64,000 nucleotides of DNA. Origin: Cymbomonas tetramitiformis. Lineage: Eukaryota; Chlorophyta; Pyramimonadophyceae; Pyramimonadales; Pyramimonadaceae. Shown one piece after another: positions 34,835 through 45,452 of the stretch; positions within the stretch are counted from its first letter, which is position 1, and every line of letters begins with the position of its first letter. A program made the translations under genes and the position numbers. The notes under the pieces are model-generated. The model was given only the letters and a program-made list of their open reading frames with translations. It did no database searches and was not told where the DNA came from. The stretch is taken from the NCBI GenBank assembly GCA_001247695.2, contig LGRX02027051.1, positions 19,584-83,583 of the forward strand. The letters run 5' to 3'.

Positions 34835-34899
34835 CCGTATCGCTCTCTGGGTACGCCTCTCTGCCCTTTGCTGTTTCTGACGGTCAGTGCTGGATTCCG

Positions 34900-35345
34900 T
34901 TGCTATTTTCCCGGTGGAGAGGAGATGCTACACCAGCATCACCATCAGCAGCAACAGCAGCAGCATCAGCAGCAGCAGCAACAGCACTCGCAGGAGGAGT
35001 GGCAGCCACACTGAGAAGGAATCGTGGTAGAATGTGGTAAACTGGTGTTAAAATGTGGTAAACTGGTGGTAAACGGCGGTAAGCCCCTATGTGGGGTGGT
35101 AATCAGGTGGTAAACGTTAAAATATTTAAAAAAAAAATAATAACTGACGGTAAATCATTGGTAATTTGCGGTAACATAGGTTGAAGCATGGTAAAAGCCT
35201 GGTAATTTCAGAACGGAGCGTGGTAAACGAGGATCTGGAATGGTAAATGGTCGTGGCCTAATGGTAAATGGATATAAAACTTCGCAATGTAGTATAAATA
35301 TAGAGACGGAGCTGGTAAACCGTGGTAAACGAGGATCCTGAATGG
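34900..35345. repeat. CAG-rich tract and TGGTAAA repeats between two divergent gag genes
   Basis: 34,930-34,990 holds imperfect CAG/CAA/CAT triplets. 35,030-35,345 holds many scattered copies of TGGTAAA or GGTAAAC, plus an A-rich run at 35,128. TATAAA-like words at 35,272 and 35,292 precede the plus-strand gag. This may be the LTR or leader of the second element, but I see no direct copy of it elsewhere in the window. Confidence 0.55.
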
Positions 35346-35483
35346 TAGATGTGCAATTCTCTGGTCTGTGGCCAAGGTAGAATTGACAGGAGTGGAGCGA
35401 CTGGCGAATGGCGGCCAGGTATGAACGCAGCCTCAGTGCCCGCAGCCAGTTAGTTTCTCTTCGCACTCGATAGCTTAGACGAT

Positions 35484-36377
35484 ATGGACCAGTATGACAG
35501 GGACAGTGACGCACTTGACAAGACTGACACGAAGCTTTGTTACACTGGTGGCAAGAACGAGGATAGGGCGGCCTTTATCAGGCGTTTCGTTGAAATGGTG
35601 GGGAAAGAGCAGCGGGCTCATGAGTCCAGGGTACGCAGGCACATGAGGTCAGCGACTTTCCAGGGGCTCAGCCCACAGGCGAAGAAGGCCCTGAGGGACT
35701 CCCAGCCAGATTACAGATAGATCACTATGGGACGGCCTGCCTTCGATCCTAGCAGCGGATGATCATTCCACCTCAGTCGCTCATGACTAGTGGTGCGCTG
35801 CATACATGAAGAATGGCCTTATGGCTTCCCACGCGTATCATGTCCTGAAGGATATCGCTGAGAGGGACTCTTTCCAGGGCTCTGTGCGCTGTGCACAACC
35901 TCCTTTCCATGAGCTGAAGCCAGGGGTGACATGGGCAGTCTGCAGAAAGTTCCAGGATGGCGATGTCGATGGTGAACTGTCTGACGAGTGGGAATTGGAG
36001 GGAACCTCTACCAAGGGTCTCACAGGCACGGATGGCACTGAGGATGCTCACTATTTCTGGGCCTTGAGGGCTTTCGTTGCAGAGCTTGAGGCCAAGTTCT
36101 TGATGAAGGGCACCAAGGAGAAGGAGGACCTTCTGGTCGCCAAGTCGCAGACCCCCGAGCAAGATGGCCTCGCCTACGTGAAGAGTTGCCGCCGCAGGGA
36201 GTCCGCGCTCAACGCTGGCAAGATGGTGGAGGACTCCATCGTCAGGCAGGACATCGAGGAATGCATCAAGGGACTGCGTATCAAGGAATACAGGGAGCGC
36301 GTGTCCGAGCAGCTGCGAGTCAGCCATCCTGCCCCCAACAAGGTCACGTGGGAGGACCTGGAGGTTATCGTAGAGAA

Positions 36378-36384
<7 letters not shown>
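35484..36384 (+). pseudogene. Broken Gag of a second, diverged gypsy element
   Basis: Two frames (35484-35720 and 35806-36384) align with consecutive parts of the minus-strand gypsy Gag: shared words include YTGGKNEDRAAFIRRF, LWDGLPSILA, GTSTKGLTGTDGTEDAHYF, KFLMKGTKEK and NKVTWEDLE. Around 35,718 one frameshift separates them, and an in-frame TAG occurs near 35,786. The copy stops abruptly at a (TAA)n tract. It is on the opposite strand from the intact element and clearly diverged, so it is an independent insertion. Confidence 0.85.

Positions 36385-36410
<26 letters not shown>
36379..36410 (-). repeat. (TTA)n tail at the 3' end of the LINE
   Basis: About ten ATA/TAA triplets on the plus strand. 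Read on the minus strand it follows the LINE 3' untranslated region, and it abuts the broken gag on its other side. LINEs often end in short tandem repeats instead of poly(A). Confidence 0.7.
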
Positions 36411-36654
36411 CATTTACGCTAGCAAAGGGGACAAAGTCCTGAGAGTGCGGTATCCCTGCAAAGCAGGCTAGTGAAAACACCAGGGGCTACTCCCTCTGCT
36501 ATAGCGCGCCCACAAAGGGGCTCAGCCCACTTTTCAGCAGGGTGACATCTAGAGAAAAGGCTAGGTGCTAAGCAAAAAACTCTAGAAGATGGAGAAGCAG
36601 CCATGGCCGGGTGAGTGCAGGGGTGGCTGAATCTGAGCGGTGGGGAGGGAAGTC

Positions 36655-36760
36655 GAAGAATTAAGGGGGTATTTGGAGACGTTGAGGGAGGGGGTCGTGG
36701 GCGGGGGAGGGGGGTGGTGGGGGGAGGGGAAGGGGGGAGGGCCCCTCCCTAGGGGACAGG
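36655..36760 (+). repeat. G-rich tract in the LINE 3' untranslated region
   Basis: Runs of three or more G recur on the plus strand, which is C-rich in the LINE sense. A GGGCCCCTCCC palindrome lies near 36,738. The tract could form G-quadruplexes on the non-sense strand. The rest of 36,414-36,791 has no ORF. Confidence 0.6.
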
Positions 36761-36791
36761 GAACCATCTTATATTGCAAGACTTTTGAAAA

Positions 36792-39700
36792 TTATTGCAG
36801 GAGGGTTTGAAGAAAGTCGTTTGATTGCTGCACAGCTTCTGTTTCTGTCATGGTCTCACTGCTCGAGATGTCAACTGTATGCGGGTCAGTGTTTAAGGTG
36901 GTGGTGGTGTTTAACAGAAACACGTCTCGCCTATTTTTGGTGTGTTGCCTACAGATTCTTGAAAGTTTTTTAAGGAGAGGTTTAATCTTGCCACGGGGAA
37001 CACCTATCGTGTTGAGGACAGTACCAAAAAGAGGAGGGAGGTATCCCATGAGTGTAAGTACTTTGGGCCATTTCACGGTGCTTATGAAGGGCTTGGAGTT
37101 TGCGTTGGTGATTGTCGTGTCATGGTGACCACCATAATAATGCTCAGCATCACTCTGATGATAGGGAGGGTCTTGAGTGGGCCATGGGCAGAGCGAAGAA
37201 GGAAGTGCTTTGTCGCTTTCGTTCAGAACTTCATTCCAAATATCAGGGCTGACTCCTGTGTATTCTAGCCTCTTCTCCGTGACTCTGGACTTAGGAAGGA
37301 CATTGAGGAACCATCTGGCAATCTTTTTCTGTGTAGGCCTCCAGTCAAAGGCTGGTTGAGTATCACTGGGTGCACTGTCTATAGCTATGATAACGACATC
37401 CGAGAAGTCATCCTTATAGCATCCGTCACCTGGAAGAACGTAGGGGTCATCACCCGTCCAATAACCATGTGGGATGAATGGAATAGTGTTATGCGGGAAT
37501 CTGAAAACAAGTTTAAAGCCTTTATCAAACCATCTTTTTTGGTTTTTGGGAGACAGCGGAAGAATCCATGTTCCTGAAAATCCAGGGACGGTGTTGGCCG
37601 CTTTATGTCCCATTTCCAAGGTAGTCATAACCGCCGAAGATTTGCCCTTATCCTTCCCATCAAAGGGGGGATTTCCGTAAACGATTCTGCCAATGCCTGT
37701 TATCGGGTCCACGTAGGCATCCCAAGCGAGACCATCAAAGCCGATTTTTCCATGATGGCAGAAGGGCCTGAGGGCTCTTTTCATTCTTGTGGTGGGTATG
37801 CATCTTCTCGAGTGAATTCTAGGGTGGGCATTTAGTGGGTTGGAGAAAAGTTCACAGCCGTTTTTGTCAAGGTTTCTGTCATCCACCAAAATATCTAAGA
37901 GGCTTCTTCTGATCGCGTAGCAGTTTTTAGAATCTCCCGATTCAAACTTACATGCATTGAGTGCTTCATGAATATCGTGAGCCCTATTCGAGTACTCCGT
38001 AAGTGAGCATGGGACTGCTTTGTTGGAAAGGCGGTGCCAAGCCAAACGTTTCCAAAACTCTTTCTTTTGGACATAATGTAGTTCGGGATATTTAATTGTT
38101 CCCGTAACATGGTCCACTTCGGGTTTAGCGGTCACAGCAATGGTATTCTTTTTTGAACTTGATGGACGGTACATGCTAGCTTCCGGGAGAGCGTGTAAGT
38201 ATAATTCCTCATTCATTTCCTGTCTTAGGTCAGCAAGTGGAAAAAGTTCCGATGGCTGTGTCTTGATGTATGTGGTACCTTTCCCAGGGTTTAGTAGTTT
38301 AGGCTTTTCTGAGATTTCTTCAGCGATGATTTTCCTTAGTTCGCTATCTTGGGTTGTTCTAAGACTATACAAACTATTATTATGTCCTGGGCATTCAAGT
38401 TGGATGTGTTCGAAGGTGCATTTTGTAGTCTGTTGGCAGTAGGGGCAGTTTTCAGTCCCGATTTTCCCCAGTTTAAATAAACGTGCTGGAGAGGCTTGAA
38501 GGCCCAGGAGTTCTCTGCTTCTAGAAGCGGTGAAAGCTTTAGGTGTTATTTTGGAAATATCTTTAGTGGGGGCGGTGTTATTCTCGTTGAGCATTCTCAG
38601 GTACTTCCCTTGAGACTGTAGAGTTCTCCAATTATGATAGTGTGAGAGTCGTTGAATTCTTCTGATGTGACTACGGATATCGCCTAAAATAGGGACCTCA
38701 AAAAAGAATAACGAGAAGGGCAGTTCCTCGGCAGGGTCGTAGCGGGAGATGTCTAAACAGCCCCCTCTGAATGAGGCTCTTTTAGCAGTACGGTCCACTC
38801 TGTCATGGACTTTGTCATTATTGTGACCCCTAATCCATTTAAGGATGATTTTACTGTGGTCTCCTTCACTGTAGAAGCCAAGTTCTTCTAACAGTAGGCG
38901 AACAGCCTGCACATCTCTGCGATTAGCTTCACGTAGTTTGTCCCGAGCACTCATGGATCTGCCATCCTTTGTTACAGCAGATATTGCGGCCATGGAGTCA
39001 ATGGCATGTACCATTGGAGTCATGGATTTGAGGAGTTTCTCTTTTTGTTCTGTGAGTAGAAATCGCAGTCCCGCAATTTCAGCAGATGTGCTACTCGGGT
39101 TTTGGATATCTTCCTTGATAAGAAGCCCCGGTGCGGAGAAAGTTCTTGAGGGGGGGATATTCATCTTCCGAACAAGTGGCATTCCGTTGTCAAAGTTTTT
39201 TATGGCATATGCTGCACCACTGCATGCTGTTTTCTTACCAGCAAATAGAGAACCATCGCTTGCCATATTATAATCTTCCATTTGTTTGCTCTTTTCGGCG
39301 TTGGGGGTAGATTCTTCTTCCGAGTCGCTAGGGCAGCTATATTCACTTTCTTCTTCCGCAGTTTTGTTTTTCATTCTGGCAATAATGGTCTCATACTGTC
39401 TGTCTGAGATGTAATCATAGTGTGAGTTAATATCACTGACTTTAGCAAGGACAGAAGAGGGCGGGTCCATATGGTCATTATATTCGAAAATAGAACCTGC
39501 TGGAATTAGGATGCAACCGTCATTGGCGATGCTATATTCAAAGTCGTATTGAAAACTGTTGGTTCCTTCGATTCTGACAAAGACATTAGGGTTTATGGCA
39601 TTGTTACTGTATTCTGTATATTGTATTGACATGGCCTCTAAGTCAATATTGGTAATGTGAATAAGAGAGATGGAATTTCGGTCACCATTTCCTTTCCAAT

Positions 39701-41759
39701 GAAACTCACCCGTGTCGGGGGGTACTATGTTGTCTCTATATTGTTTCTTGACATATCTGGCCTGTGGGTCCAAATCTACAGGGTTTTGAAGCATTTCCTT
39801 TTCGATTCCGGTTAGCCATCCAGGGGGTCTATTACCGTTCAGCCTGAAAAAGCCTTTACTTTCTTGCCATTTTTTTAACATTCCACCGCAGGGAGTCAGA
39901 AAGGAACCTGTGTGCTTGAGGTTATATTTTTGTATTGCGGAGGTAACATTCCTCGACATGTAGAGTTGTCTGGGAAGGGTGGTGATTAATGTGGTTTCAC
40001 CCGCTTCATTTTCAGGGTAATTTTTAGAGTCGATAGCGTATCCAAGTTTTGCCATAATGTGACCTGTACGCCTAAACCAGTTAAAGCGTTTGTCTTTTGT
40101 GTGACTGTAGCTTGCATAGTGTGATGAGGGGAAGCCCGAGATGGCATTTTTACCCATTTCGTTGTTCATGTTTTGAATTATTATTTTAAGCCACAGGTTG
40201 CTGTTTCTACGGTATAGTGAGATGAGGTGGGGATCAGTGATACGGTCCGTGTGGTTGTGTTGCCAATATTCGTGTTCATCTGCAGAACACAGGGTGTTCA
40301 TAGTTTCAGTAATACACGACGCGGTTACAATATCGAAGACACTATCAATACCGTACCCGCCTTGGCAGACTGCTGTCCAGATTATTTGGTGATTAGTGTC
40401 AACTGGGCAGCCCAAATATTTAATTATAAACGAAGCTATCATTTTGTCTAATTCAATTGCGACATTCTTTGAGGAGTTGGCAATTGCTGAGGTAACTTTA
40501 AGGGGGTACGCCATCCTCGGAACTACAACCGCATTTATAACATATCTTAGCTGGTGTAGAGTCATGTGTTGCAGTTGGATGGATATTAGAGTAGATTTAA
40601 GTCTGTCGATAAGGATTTCCGCCTGTTTGTCCCATTCCCCATTTAGTGCAAACCATACTCCGAGGTATCTGTTTACCTCTTTGCTGTTGGAGAAATCGAG
40701 AAAATCTGGTGACTCAGGGGGTATCCATTTCGAATCAATGGAAGGACTTGAGTCAATGGTATTGGGCTCCAGATGACCCCCTGAGATGAGTAAATCATCG
40801 GACAGGTCATATCGTGTTACCATTTTGCCCTGAGGTTTGGTGCGCTTTCTGTAAGAGTATTTGGATTTCTTAATATTGATGGGAATACCGATGAAGCTCA
40901 TAAATTCATTAACTATACCTAGCATGTCTTGAACTTCGTCTTTAGTTTTCCCCACGAGAATGATGTCATCACAGAGGAACCGTGCAAAGATATTTAAAGG
41001 GGTGTCCTTTTCTAATAGGTTTTGGGAGGGAGGAATAACATTATTTCCTGGTTTGTCTGGTCTATGGCGTTCCGAGTTCAGTTCATATCCATATGTGGTT
41101 CCTGTCGGGTTTGCACCGTTTGCTCTTTTTGCTAACCAAATTGCCAGAATGTCCATAATGGCTACAAACCTTAGTGGGCTCAAAACTTCTCCCTGAGGAA
41201 CTCCACATTCGAGGGACCATTCATCTGTGAGGCCTTCTTCGGTAAGTACGATTCTAGAGGCATCATTGGTGATGTCTGAGATGATGTTAATTATTTGCGA
41301 TGGGAGTCCTAACTTTATGAGCGCTAAATTGCTCATCCAGAATTCGGCTCTGTCAAATGCTTGTTTGAGGTCCAGGTAAACTACGTGGAGGTCTTTGTCG
41401 TATCTATTGGCATCCGAAATTACTTCATTCAAAATTTGGAGTGAGTCATCTTTGTTTTTATTCGGAAGAAAGGCATCTTGAATGGGAAAGAGAATGGGGT
41501 GGGTGTTGAGTATTGTTTTGAGACGGTTAGCAATTATTGTGTTAAATAGTTTAAGACCCGTTTCCAACATTGTGAGAGGTCTTGAATTATCTATTGTACA
41601 TGGTGCAGAGGGGTTTTTAGGGATTGGAAGGATGACTCCAGATTTTGCACTCTTAGGAAATCTCCCAGTTATAAGAATGTGGTTAAAAAGTGAGACAGTA
41701 ACTTCTTGAAAATTCTCTGGGCCCTTGATCCACTGTGAGTATCTCATTCCTGAGGGTCC
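36792..41759 (-). CDS. LINE Pol, main part: RT, RNase H, zinc motif and NPPF methyltransferase-like domain
   Basis: 1,651 codons from the ATG at 41,747, with the true frame continuing upstream through the insertion. RT opens with GPSGMRYSQW and has CDD in FLCDDIILVG (residue about 258) in place of YADD. RNase H is at about 825-1020 (ASDGS, HAIDSMAA, KWIRGHNN). A CCHC-type motif follows (CPYCQQTTKCTFEHIQLEC, about 1105). Near residue 1358 is YGNPPFDG, with a conserved block after it (GTWILPLSP, NTIPFIPHGYW). NPPF is the catalytic motif of N6-adenine methyltransferases such as PCIF1, so methylation of adenine in DNA or RNA is the likely activity, but this is inferred from motif and fold context only. 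Confidence 0.85.
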   Translation of the reverse strand, partial: GPSGMRYSQWIKGPENFQEVTVSLFNHILITGRFPKSAKSGVILPIPKNPSAPCTIDNSRPLTMLETGLKLFNTIIANRLKTILNTHPILFPIQDAFLPNKNKDDSLQILNEVISDANRYDKDLHVVYLDLKQAFDRAEFWMSNLALIKLGLPSQIINIISDITNDASRIVLTEEGLTDEWSLECGVPQGEVLSPLRFVAIMDILAIWLAKRANGANPTGTTYGYELNSERHRPDKPGNNVIPPSQNLLEKDTPLNIFARFLCDDIILVGKTKDEVQDMLGIVNEFMSFIGIPINIKKSKYSYRKRTKPQGKMVTRYDLSDDLLISGGHLEPNTIDSSPSIDSKWIPPESPDFLDFSNSKEVNRYLGVWFALNGEWDKQAEILIDRLKSTLISIQLQHMTLHQLRYVINAVVVPRMAYPLKVTSAIANSSKNVAIELDKMIASFIIKYLGCPVDTNHQIIWTAVCQGGYGIDSVFDIVTASCITETMNTLCSADEHEYWQHNHTDRITDPHLISLYRRNSNLWLKIIIQNMNNEMGKNAISGFPSSHYASYSHTKDKRFNWFRRTGHIMAKLGYAIDSKNYPENEAGETTLITTLPRQLYMSRNVTSAIQKYNLKHTGSFLTPCGGMLKKWQESKGFFRLNGNRPPGWLTGIEKEMLQNPVDLDPQARYVKKQYRDNIVPPDTGEFHWKGNGDRNSISLIHITNIDLEAMSIQYTEYSNNAINPNVFVRIEGTNSFQYDFEYSIANDGCILIPAGSIFEYNDHMDPPSSVLAKVSDINSHYDYISDRQYETIIARMKNKTAEEESEYSCPSDSEEESTPNAEKSKQMEDYNMASDGSLFAGKKTACSGAAYAIKNFDNGMPLVRKMNIPPSRTFSAPGLLIKEDIQNPSSTSAEIAGLRFLLTEQKEKLLKSMTPMVHAIDSMAAISAVTKDGRSMSARDKLREANRRDVQAVRLLLEELGFYSEGDHSKIILKWIRGHNNDKVHDRVDRTAKRASFRGGCLDISRYDPAEELPFSLFFFEVPILGDIRSHIRRIQRLSHYHNWRTLQSQGKYLRMLNENNTAPTKDISKITPKAFTASRSRELLGLQASPARLFKLGKIGTENCPYCQQTTKCTFEHIQLECPGHNNSLYSLRTTQDSELRKIIAEEISEKPKLLNPGKGTTYIKTQPSELFPLADLRQEMNEELYLHALPEASMYRPSSSKKNTIAVTAKPEVDHVTGTIKYPELHYVQKKEFWKRLAWHRLSNKAVPCSLTEYSNRAHDIHEALNACKFESGDSKNCYAIRRSLLDILVDDRNLDKNGCELFSNPLNAHPRIHSRRCIPTTRMKRALRPFCHHGKIGFDGLAWDAYVDPITGIGRIVYGNPPFDGKDKGKSSAVMTTLEMGHKAANTVPGFSGTWILPLSPKNQKRWFDKGFKLVFRFPHNTIPFIPHGYWTGDDPYVLPGDGCYKDDFSDVVIIAIDSAPSDTQPAFDWRPTQKKIARWFLNVLPKSRVTEKRLEYTGVSPDIWNEVLNESDKALPSSLCPWPTQDPPYHQSDAEHYYGGHHDTTITNANSKPFISTVKWPKVLTLMGYLPPLFGTVLNTIGVPRGKIKPLLKKLSRICRQHTKNRRDVFLLNTTTTLNTDPHTVDISSSETMTETEAVQQSNDFLQTLLQ

Positions 41760-41763
41760 TGGT

Positions 41764-42847
41764 TGTCTATTGGGGATACGGTGGGGTAACCCACCGTAAC
41801 GAGGCGTTACGGTGGGTTAACCATACCCTAAGGTCTTAGCTATTTATTATCATTCTGAAGCAGTATATCGGGTCATACACGTGACACACATTGACTTTAG
41901 ACTCATATCCACCATGTGAAATGGAAAATATACCGCTAGATCGCCGACAAGGCAGCAAAAAAACATGCCACCGCAAGCGAAAACAACGAAACACCCTGAA
42001 AAACTTGTAGGTTGCAAACTCAATGTTCCGGCCGGTGCTTGTGGCCGTGAATGGGCCATTCAGGAGTTCAAAGACGTTTGCGACGACCCCCTGGAGTATC
42101 CCCTTGACGCGACAGTCGCCTCCTATGACGCTACGAAGGCATATGGCAAACGGTTCTGCGTGGTATTTGCTTATGACAATGACGAGCACCAAAAGTCCCT
42201 CTCCTTCGTTCTGGACGAGCAACTTTCGATGAGAACTGTAAGTTATATGACCTCTCGGTGCAAGAAATGTGCAATTCTAGATAGGATATCTGTGTGTAAC
42301 TCATAACAATGCTTGGTAATACATTACAGCACGTGCATGCAAAGTTTCATCCCAATTGAATAACATGGTGTGATGTTATTTCAGAAACCCAAACCCTATT
42401 GTAATGCACCGTATTTATGTATATTCAGTGCATTTTTCAAGCCATACCCCCGCGTGTAAACCGCCTCAGAATTCCATCTATAATCAGATGATAATTGGAC
42501 CCCATCTAAGGGAGGTCCCCTAGGTGTCATAGATGATAGAAAAATTCTAATATACATGTTCCAGATGCGAACTGCGTTCTTAAAATCTACCCATAGATGA
42601 AAAATGGGGTAACCCACCGTAAGGATTTGGGGCATTTTTCTGCTTGACCCCTTGATATTAGGGCGTATATAAGGCACACCTATACGATATGTCTAGTATT
42701 TTTTGCAAGTCTACGCATTAATACAACACCTAAGGTGTGTCAAAAAGCATGGGTTTGCCAAGTTGTCACAATATGCTAGCACTAGCATGCGGTTTCCGAA
42801 AACCTCTTACGGTGGGTTAACCCACCGTAAGGTGCGCCCAATAGACA
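41764..42847. mobile_element. DNA transposon 1 inside the LINE (1,084 bp, TGGT target duplication)
   Basis: Terminal inverted repeats start TGTCTATTGGG on both sides and are followed by a GGTTACGGTGGG-type block. TGGT flanks both ends (41,760-41,763 and 42,848-42,851). Removing the element with one TGGT copy restores an in-frame RT motif reading TAPGPSGM. The 113-codon plus-strand ORF at 41,965-42,306 has no recognisable domain, so the element is probably non-autonomous. A 4-bp duplication and TGT ends would suit Ginger-type elements; that class is a guess. Confidence 0.85.
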
Positions 42848-42851
42848 TGGT

Positions 42852-43885
42852 GCTGTGGAGATACCACAGTCCGAGTATGCTTGTTGAAGTTCTTTGTGCG
42901 TGATTTCTGTCAATAGTCTCGCGACGGCCGTATCGGGGATTTTAGGGCTATCCTTGAGAATGTCAGTGAGCCACTGTGGGAGTTCATCTGGCTCATTCGG
43001 GTTAGTAGAAAATAATTTTTCATTTTTGTATTCATCTAGTGTTGTGTTTAGTCTTTCTGTTTTTGTCTCAGGTATCTTTCCATCACTACCTGGGGTAGCG
43101 GCTGCACCTTTTTCAGTAGGTTTCATCTGTCCCATGACTGTGTCTAGAAACCTCGAAAGGTTAGTTGAGAAAAGATGCTGCAGGGCTTCTTTTTCTCGAA
43201 GTTTGCGTCGTTCAATGTCGGTGTCTCTGCTTTTTTGAAAAGCATTTCTGATTATTACATAATTTTCATGCAATCGTAATCTCCATGTGGCTGCTGCTTC
43301 ATTGAGTTTGGGTTGGAGCGAGGCAAACGGTAGTGTGCGGGCAGCCTTTTTGGCTTGCTTTGGAATGTTGCTAACATGAGTTCTTGTATCCAAATATTTG
43401 ATGTTGCGGCGTACTGTGTTTAGCCATTTGTATATATAGTTAGATACTGCTGATGGTTTTTCGGACCTCCCAGTTTTGTTCAGATTCTTGGTGCTAAAGG
43501 CGTCACTTGCCGCCTGATGTGCCAATTTGTGCAGGGTATCCCATGTCGCGTCAGGGTGCATTTCCTTGAGGCCAGTGCCGCCGTTTCTAGCTGCTTCCGA
43601 TCCATTATCCATTTCGAGTGTGCTATGTAGTCTTTCAGTGTAGGACACCCAGCCTGTAGCGTATTGGAATAAATGGGTGGTGCAGTCTATTTTTTCCGAA
43701 TGCATCTCAGATCCGTACAGGTTCCAGAATTTAGCAGGCATATGGGGTTGTAGATGAATATCCCAGCTGGTCATGTGATCATCTGTGCTGGATTTCGTGA
43801 TTTTCTTAACTTCCAGTGAGCTGAATGAAAGGTGTCGTTTGAGATAGGCATTTACATCTTTCTTATTTAGTAGGTGAGGCGAACC
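42852..43885 (-). CDS. LINE Pol, middle segment between the two transposon insertions
   Basis: Open frame continuous with both neighbouring Pol segments once the insertions are removed; it begins GSPHLLNKKDV after the upstream insertion and ends STAP at the downstream one. It covers the linker between endonuclease and RT, rich in charged residues (LREKEALQHLF, PELPQ-type stretch). Residues near its end (EITHKELQQAY) match the usual approach to RT block 1. No catalytic motif of its own. Confidence 0.75.
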
Positions 43886-43889
43886 TATA

Positions 43890-44924
43890 TGGCTACTATC
43901 CCGAGATCCTTGTGGGAGGACCTAGAACGCTCTAGATCCTCCCACAAGGATCACTTTTTCATTAATTTATTTAGGCACCCCACGAGCTTTCTACAAGTCA
44001 ACGCCAAGGAATACTTTCCACATGGGACCTATACTAAGTAGTATGGTGCGTGGTTTGACGAGAGTCCATCATATATGCTCCTAGCTAATACATTTATAGC
44101 ATGTCCCAACCAAATTTTGAACTGCTGCGGTTTCTAAAGCTTCAAAAACGGGGTGTATCTTCCACATTTTTTTGCCAATCGTGTATCGATCCTTTGCCAC
44201 TATATACATGATATATCTCAAGGTATGCAGGTATATTAATCATGTTTGGGTCAAAATACGACTTGGGTCATGTATATTGGACACATCACACGAACGCGGT
44301 CACATGGGTAAGATATACACACTCCTTAAGTATGGGGACAATTTCGCATTTTGGGCGTAAGTCTTGGTCCATTTTAAGCTTTGAGGCTAGATCTTTGCCT
44401 TGGTGAGTACTTCAGTACTTTAATATGACTTCAAAGTCTCCTTGGGATTTTTGGGGGATTTTTTGAACGTTTAGAACTACCGCTAGAGGTTCTAGAATAC
44501 GATTTTCAGACCCTGATTATGATGGAAATATTGAATTTCGACGGTACTACACCATGTCATGCGCATATGCGGCGATTAATACGGCTAGTATGATATTAAA
44601 GGGCTTACAAAATTAGTTTTGGTGATACCCTCGAGGGTTGACAACATACGCACCAACCCGAGCTCGTGTAACAAGGCCTAGAGTTGTCGGTACCCTAGAT
44701 CCTTGTGGTAGAATCTAGCATTCTGTGAAAACACCCACCCAAACCACGCTAAGATTAAAGGTCAAACCATCGACATTTCAAGCAAACCAATGTTATAGAT
44801 AATTCAAAAGGTTCATAAATATTGCCCCAAAGCATATGCCGGGCCAAGAAATGCGACATACAACGTCGCCATGCCCATTTGCGCTAGATCCTTGTGGGAG
44901 GATCTGGATTAAGGATAGTAGCCA
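43890..44924. mobile_element. DNA transposon 2 inside the LINE (1,035 bp, TATA target duplication)
   Basis: Inverted ends TGGCTACTATCC / GGATAGTAGCCA, flanked by TATA at 43,886-43,889 and 44,925-44,928. Just inside each end lies a second inverted motif, AGATCCTTGTGGGAGGA; the left one also forms a local hairpin (43,904-43,952). Removal with one TATA copy rejoins the LINE frame across WHI-GSPH. No ORF with a known domain, so it is non-autonomous; the 5.5-fold higher AT content of its middle is apparent only by eye and not measured. Confidence 0.82.
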
Positions 44925-45449
44925 TATATGCCAGATGTTATCTTTGTCGTTATGGCCTAAGTTGAGACCACCTTCTGGCATCCCCTTTCCTCTAGAGAGT
45001 AAATGGGCTGCATGCCATGGGCTATTAAGGTGAATCCACCATTCCTTGGGTTTATTGTGCCATTTTAGACATTGTTCTATGTTGTCTGTCTCTTTATTTT
45101 TAGCTATGAGCTTGCTCACTGTTATGGGGCTGCCGTCAGTATTATCCCGTTTAAGATCGAGATCAGTGGTGTCACCCTTGATGGTGCTGATAGCATCTCT
45201 TGCTTTGTTTTTATTGATGCACGCGTGCACAAGTTCATTTGTGCTGTATCCGTTTGCTTCAAGGAGATCTACAATATCTTTCTTGTTTATTTTCCTTTTT
45301 GTATCCGTGTTTTTGTTTGTCATTCTGATTGGGTAACCTGGGTACTCATCATGTGTGGTTTCCTTGGCACCATTAAATCTAGGTGTTGGCAAAGTAGTAT
45401 CTGAAGTTATCTCAGGTTTAGTGTCGTTTTGAGGGAGCTTAAATTCAGC
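44925..45449 (-). CDS. LINE Pol, N-terminal segment after the endonuclease
   Basis: Starts in the frame of the endonuclease end (SDHGIV, then TAG at 45,450-45,452) and continues AEFKLPQNDTKPEITSD and on to DNIWHI at the transposon. Mostly hydrophilic, with a Lys-rich stretch (NKNTDTKRKINKKD) and a Trp-containing block (KEWWIHLNSPWHAAH). Function unknown. If the TAG is a real stop, translation could restart at the ATG at 45,392. Confidence 0.65.
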
Positions 45450-45452
45450 CTA

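Larger units (their letters stand above)
23151..34990 (-). mobile_element. Ty3/gypsy LTR retrotransposon with captured chromatin and methyltransferase domains
   Basis: Four consecutive, slightly overlapping minus-strand ORFs: Gag, protease, an extra Ser/Arg-rich ORF and a 2,400-residue Pol with RT-RNase H before integrase, the gypsy order. The 3' end has a purine tract and an LTR-like repeat. The 5' end is not resolved: a CAG-rich stretch and then TGGTAAA repeats follow Gag upstream, and I find no copy of the 3' repeat there. All four ORFs are open without internal stops, so the coding part looks young. Confidence 0.9.

Noticed and set aside
42393..42677. Minus-strand ORF inside DNA transposon 1 as a transposase
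   Set aside because: About 93 codons, no DDE-type motif and crossing the internal hairpin words.
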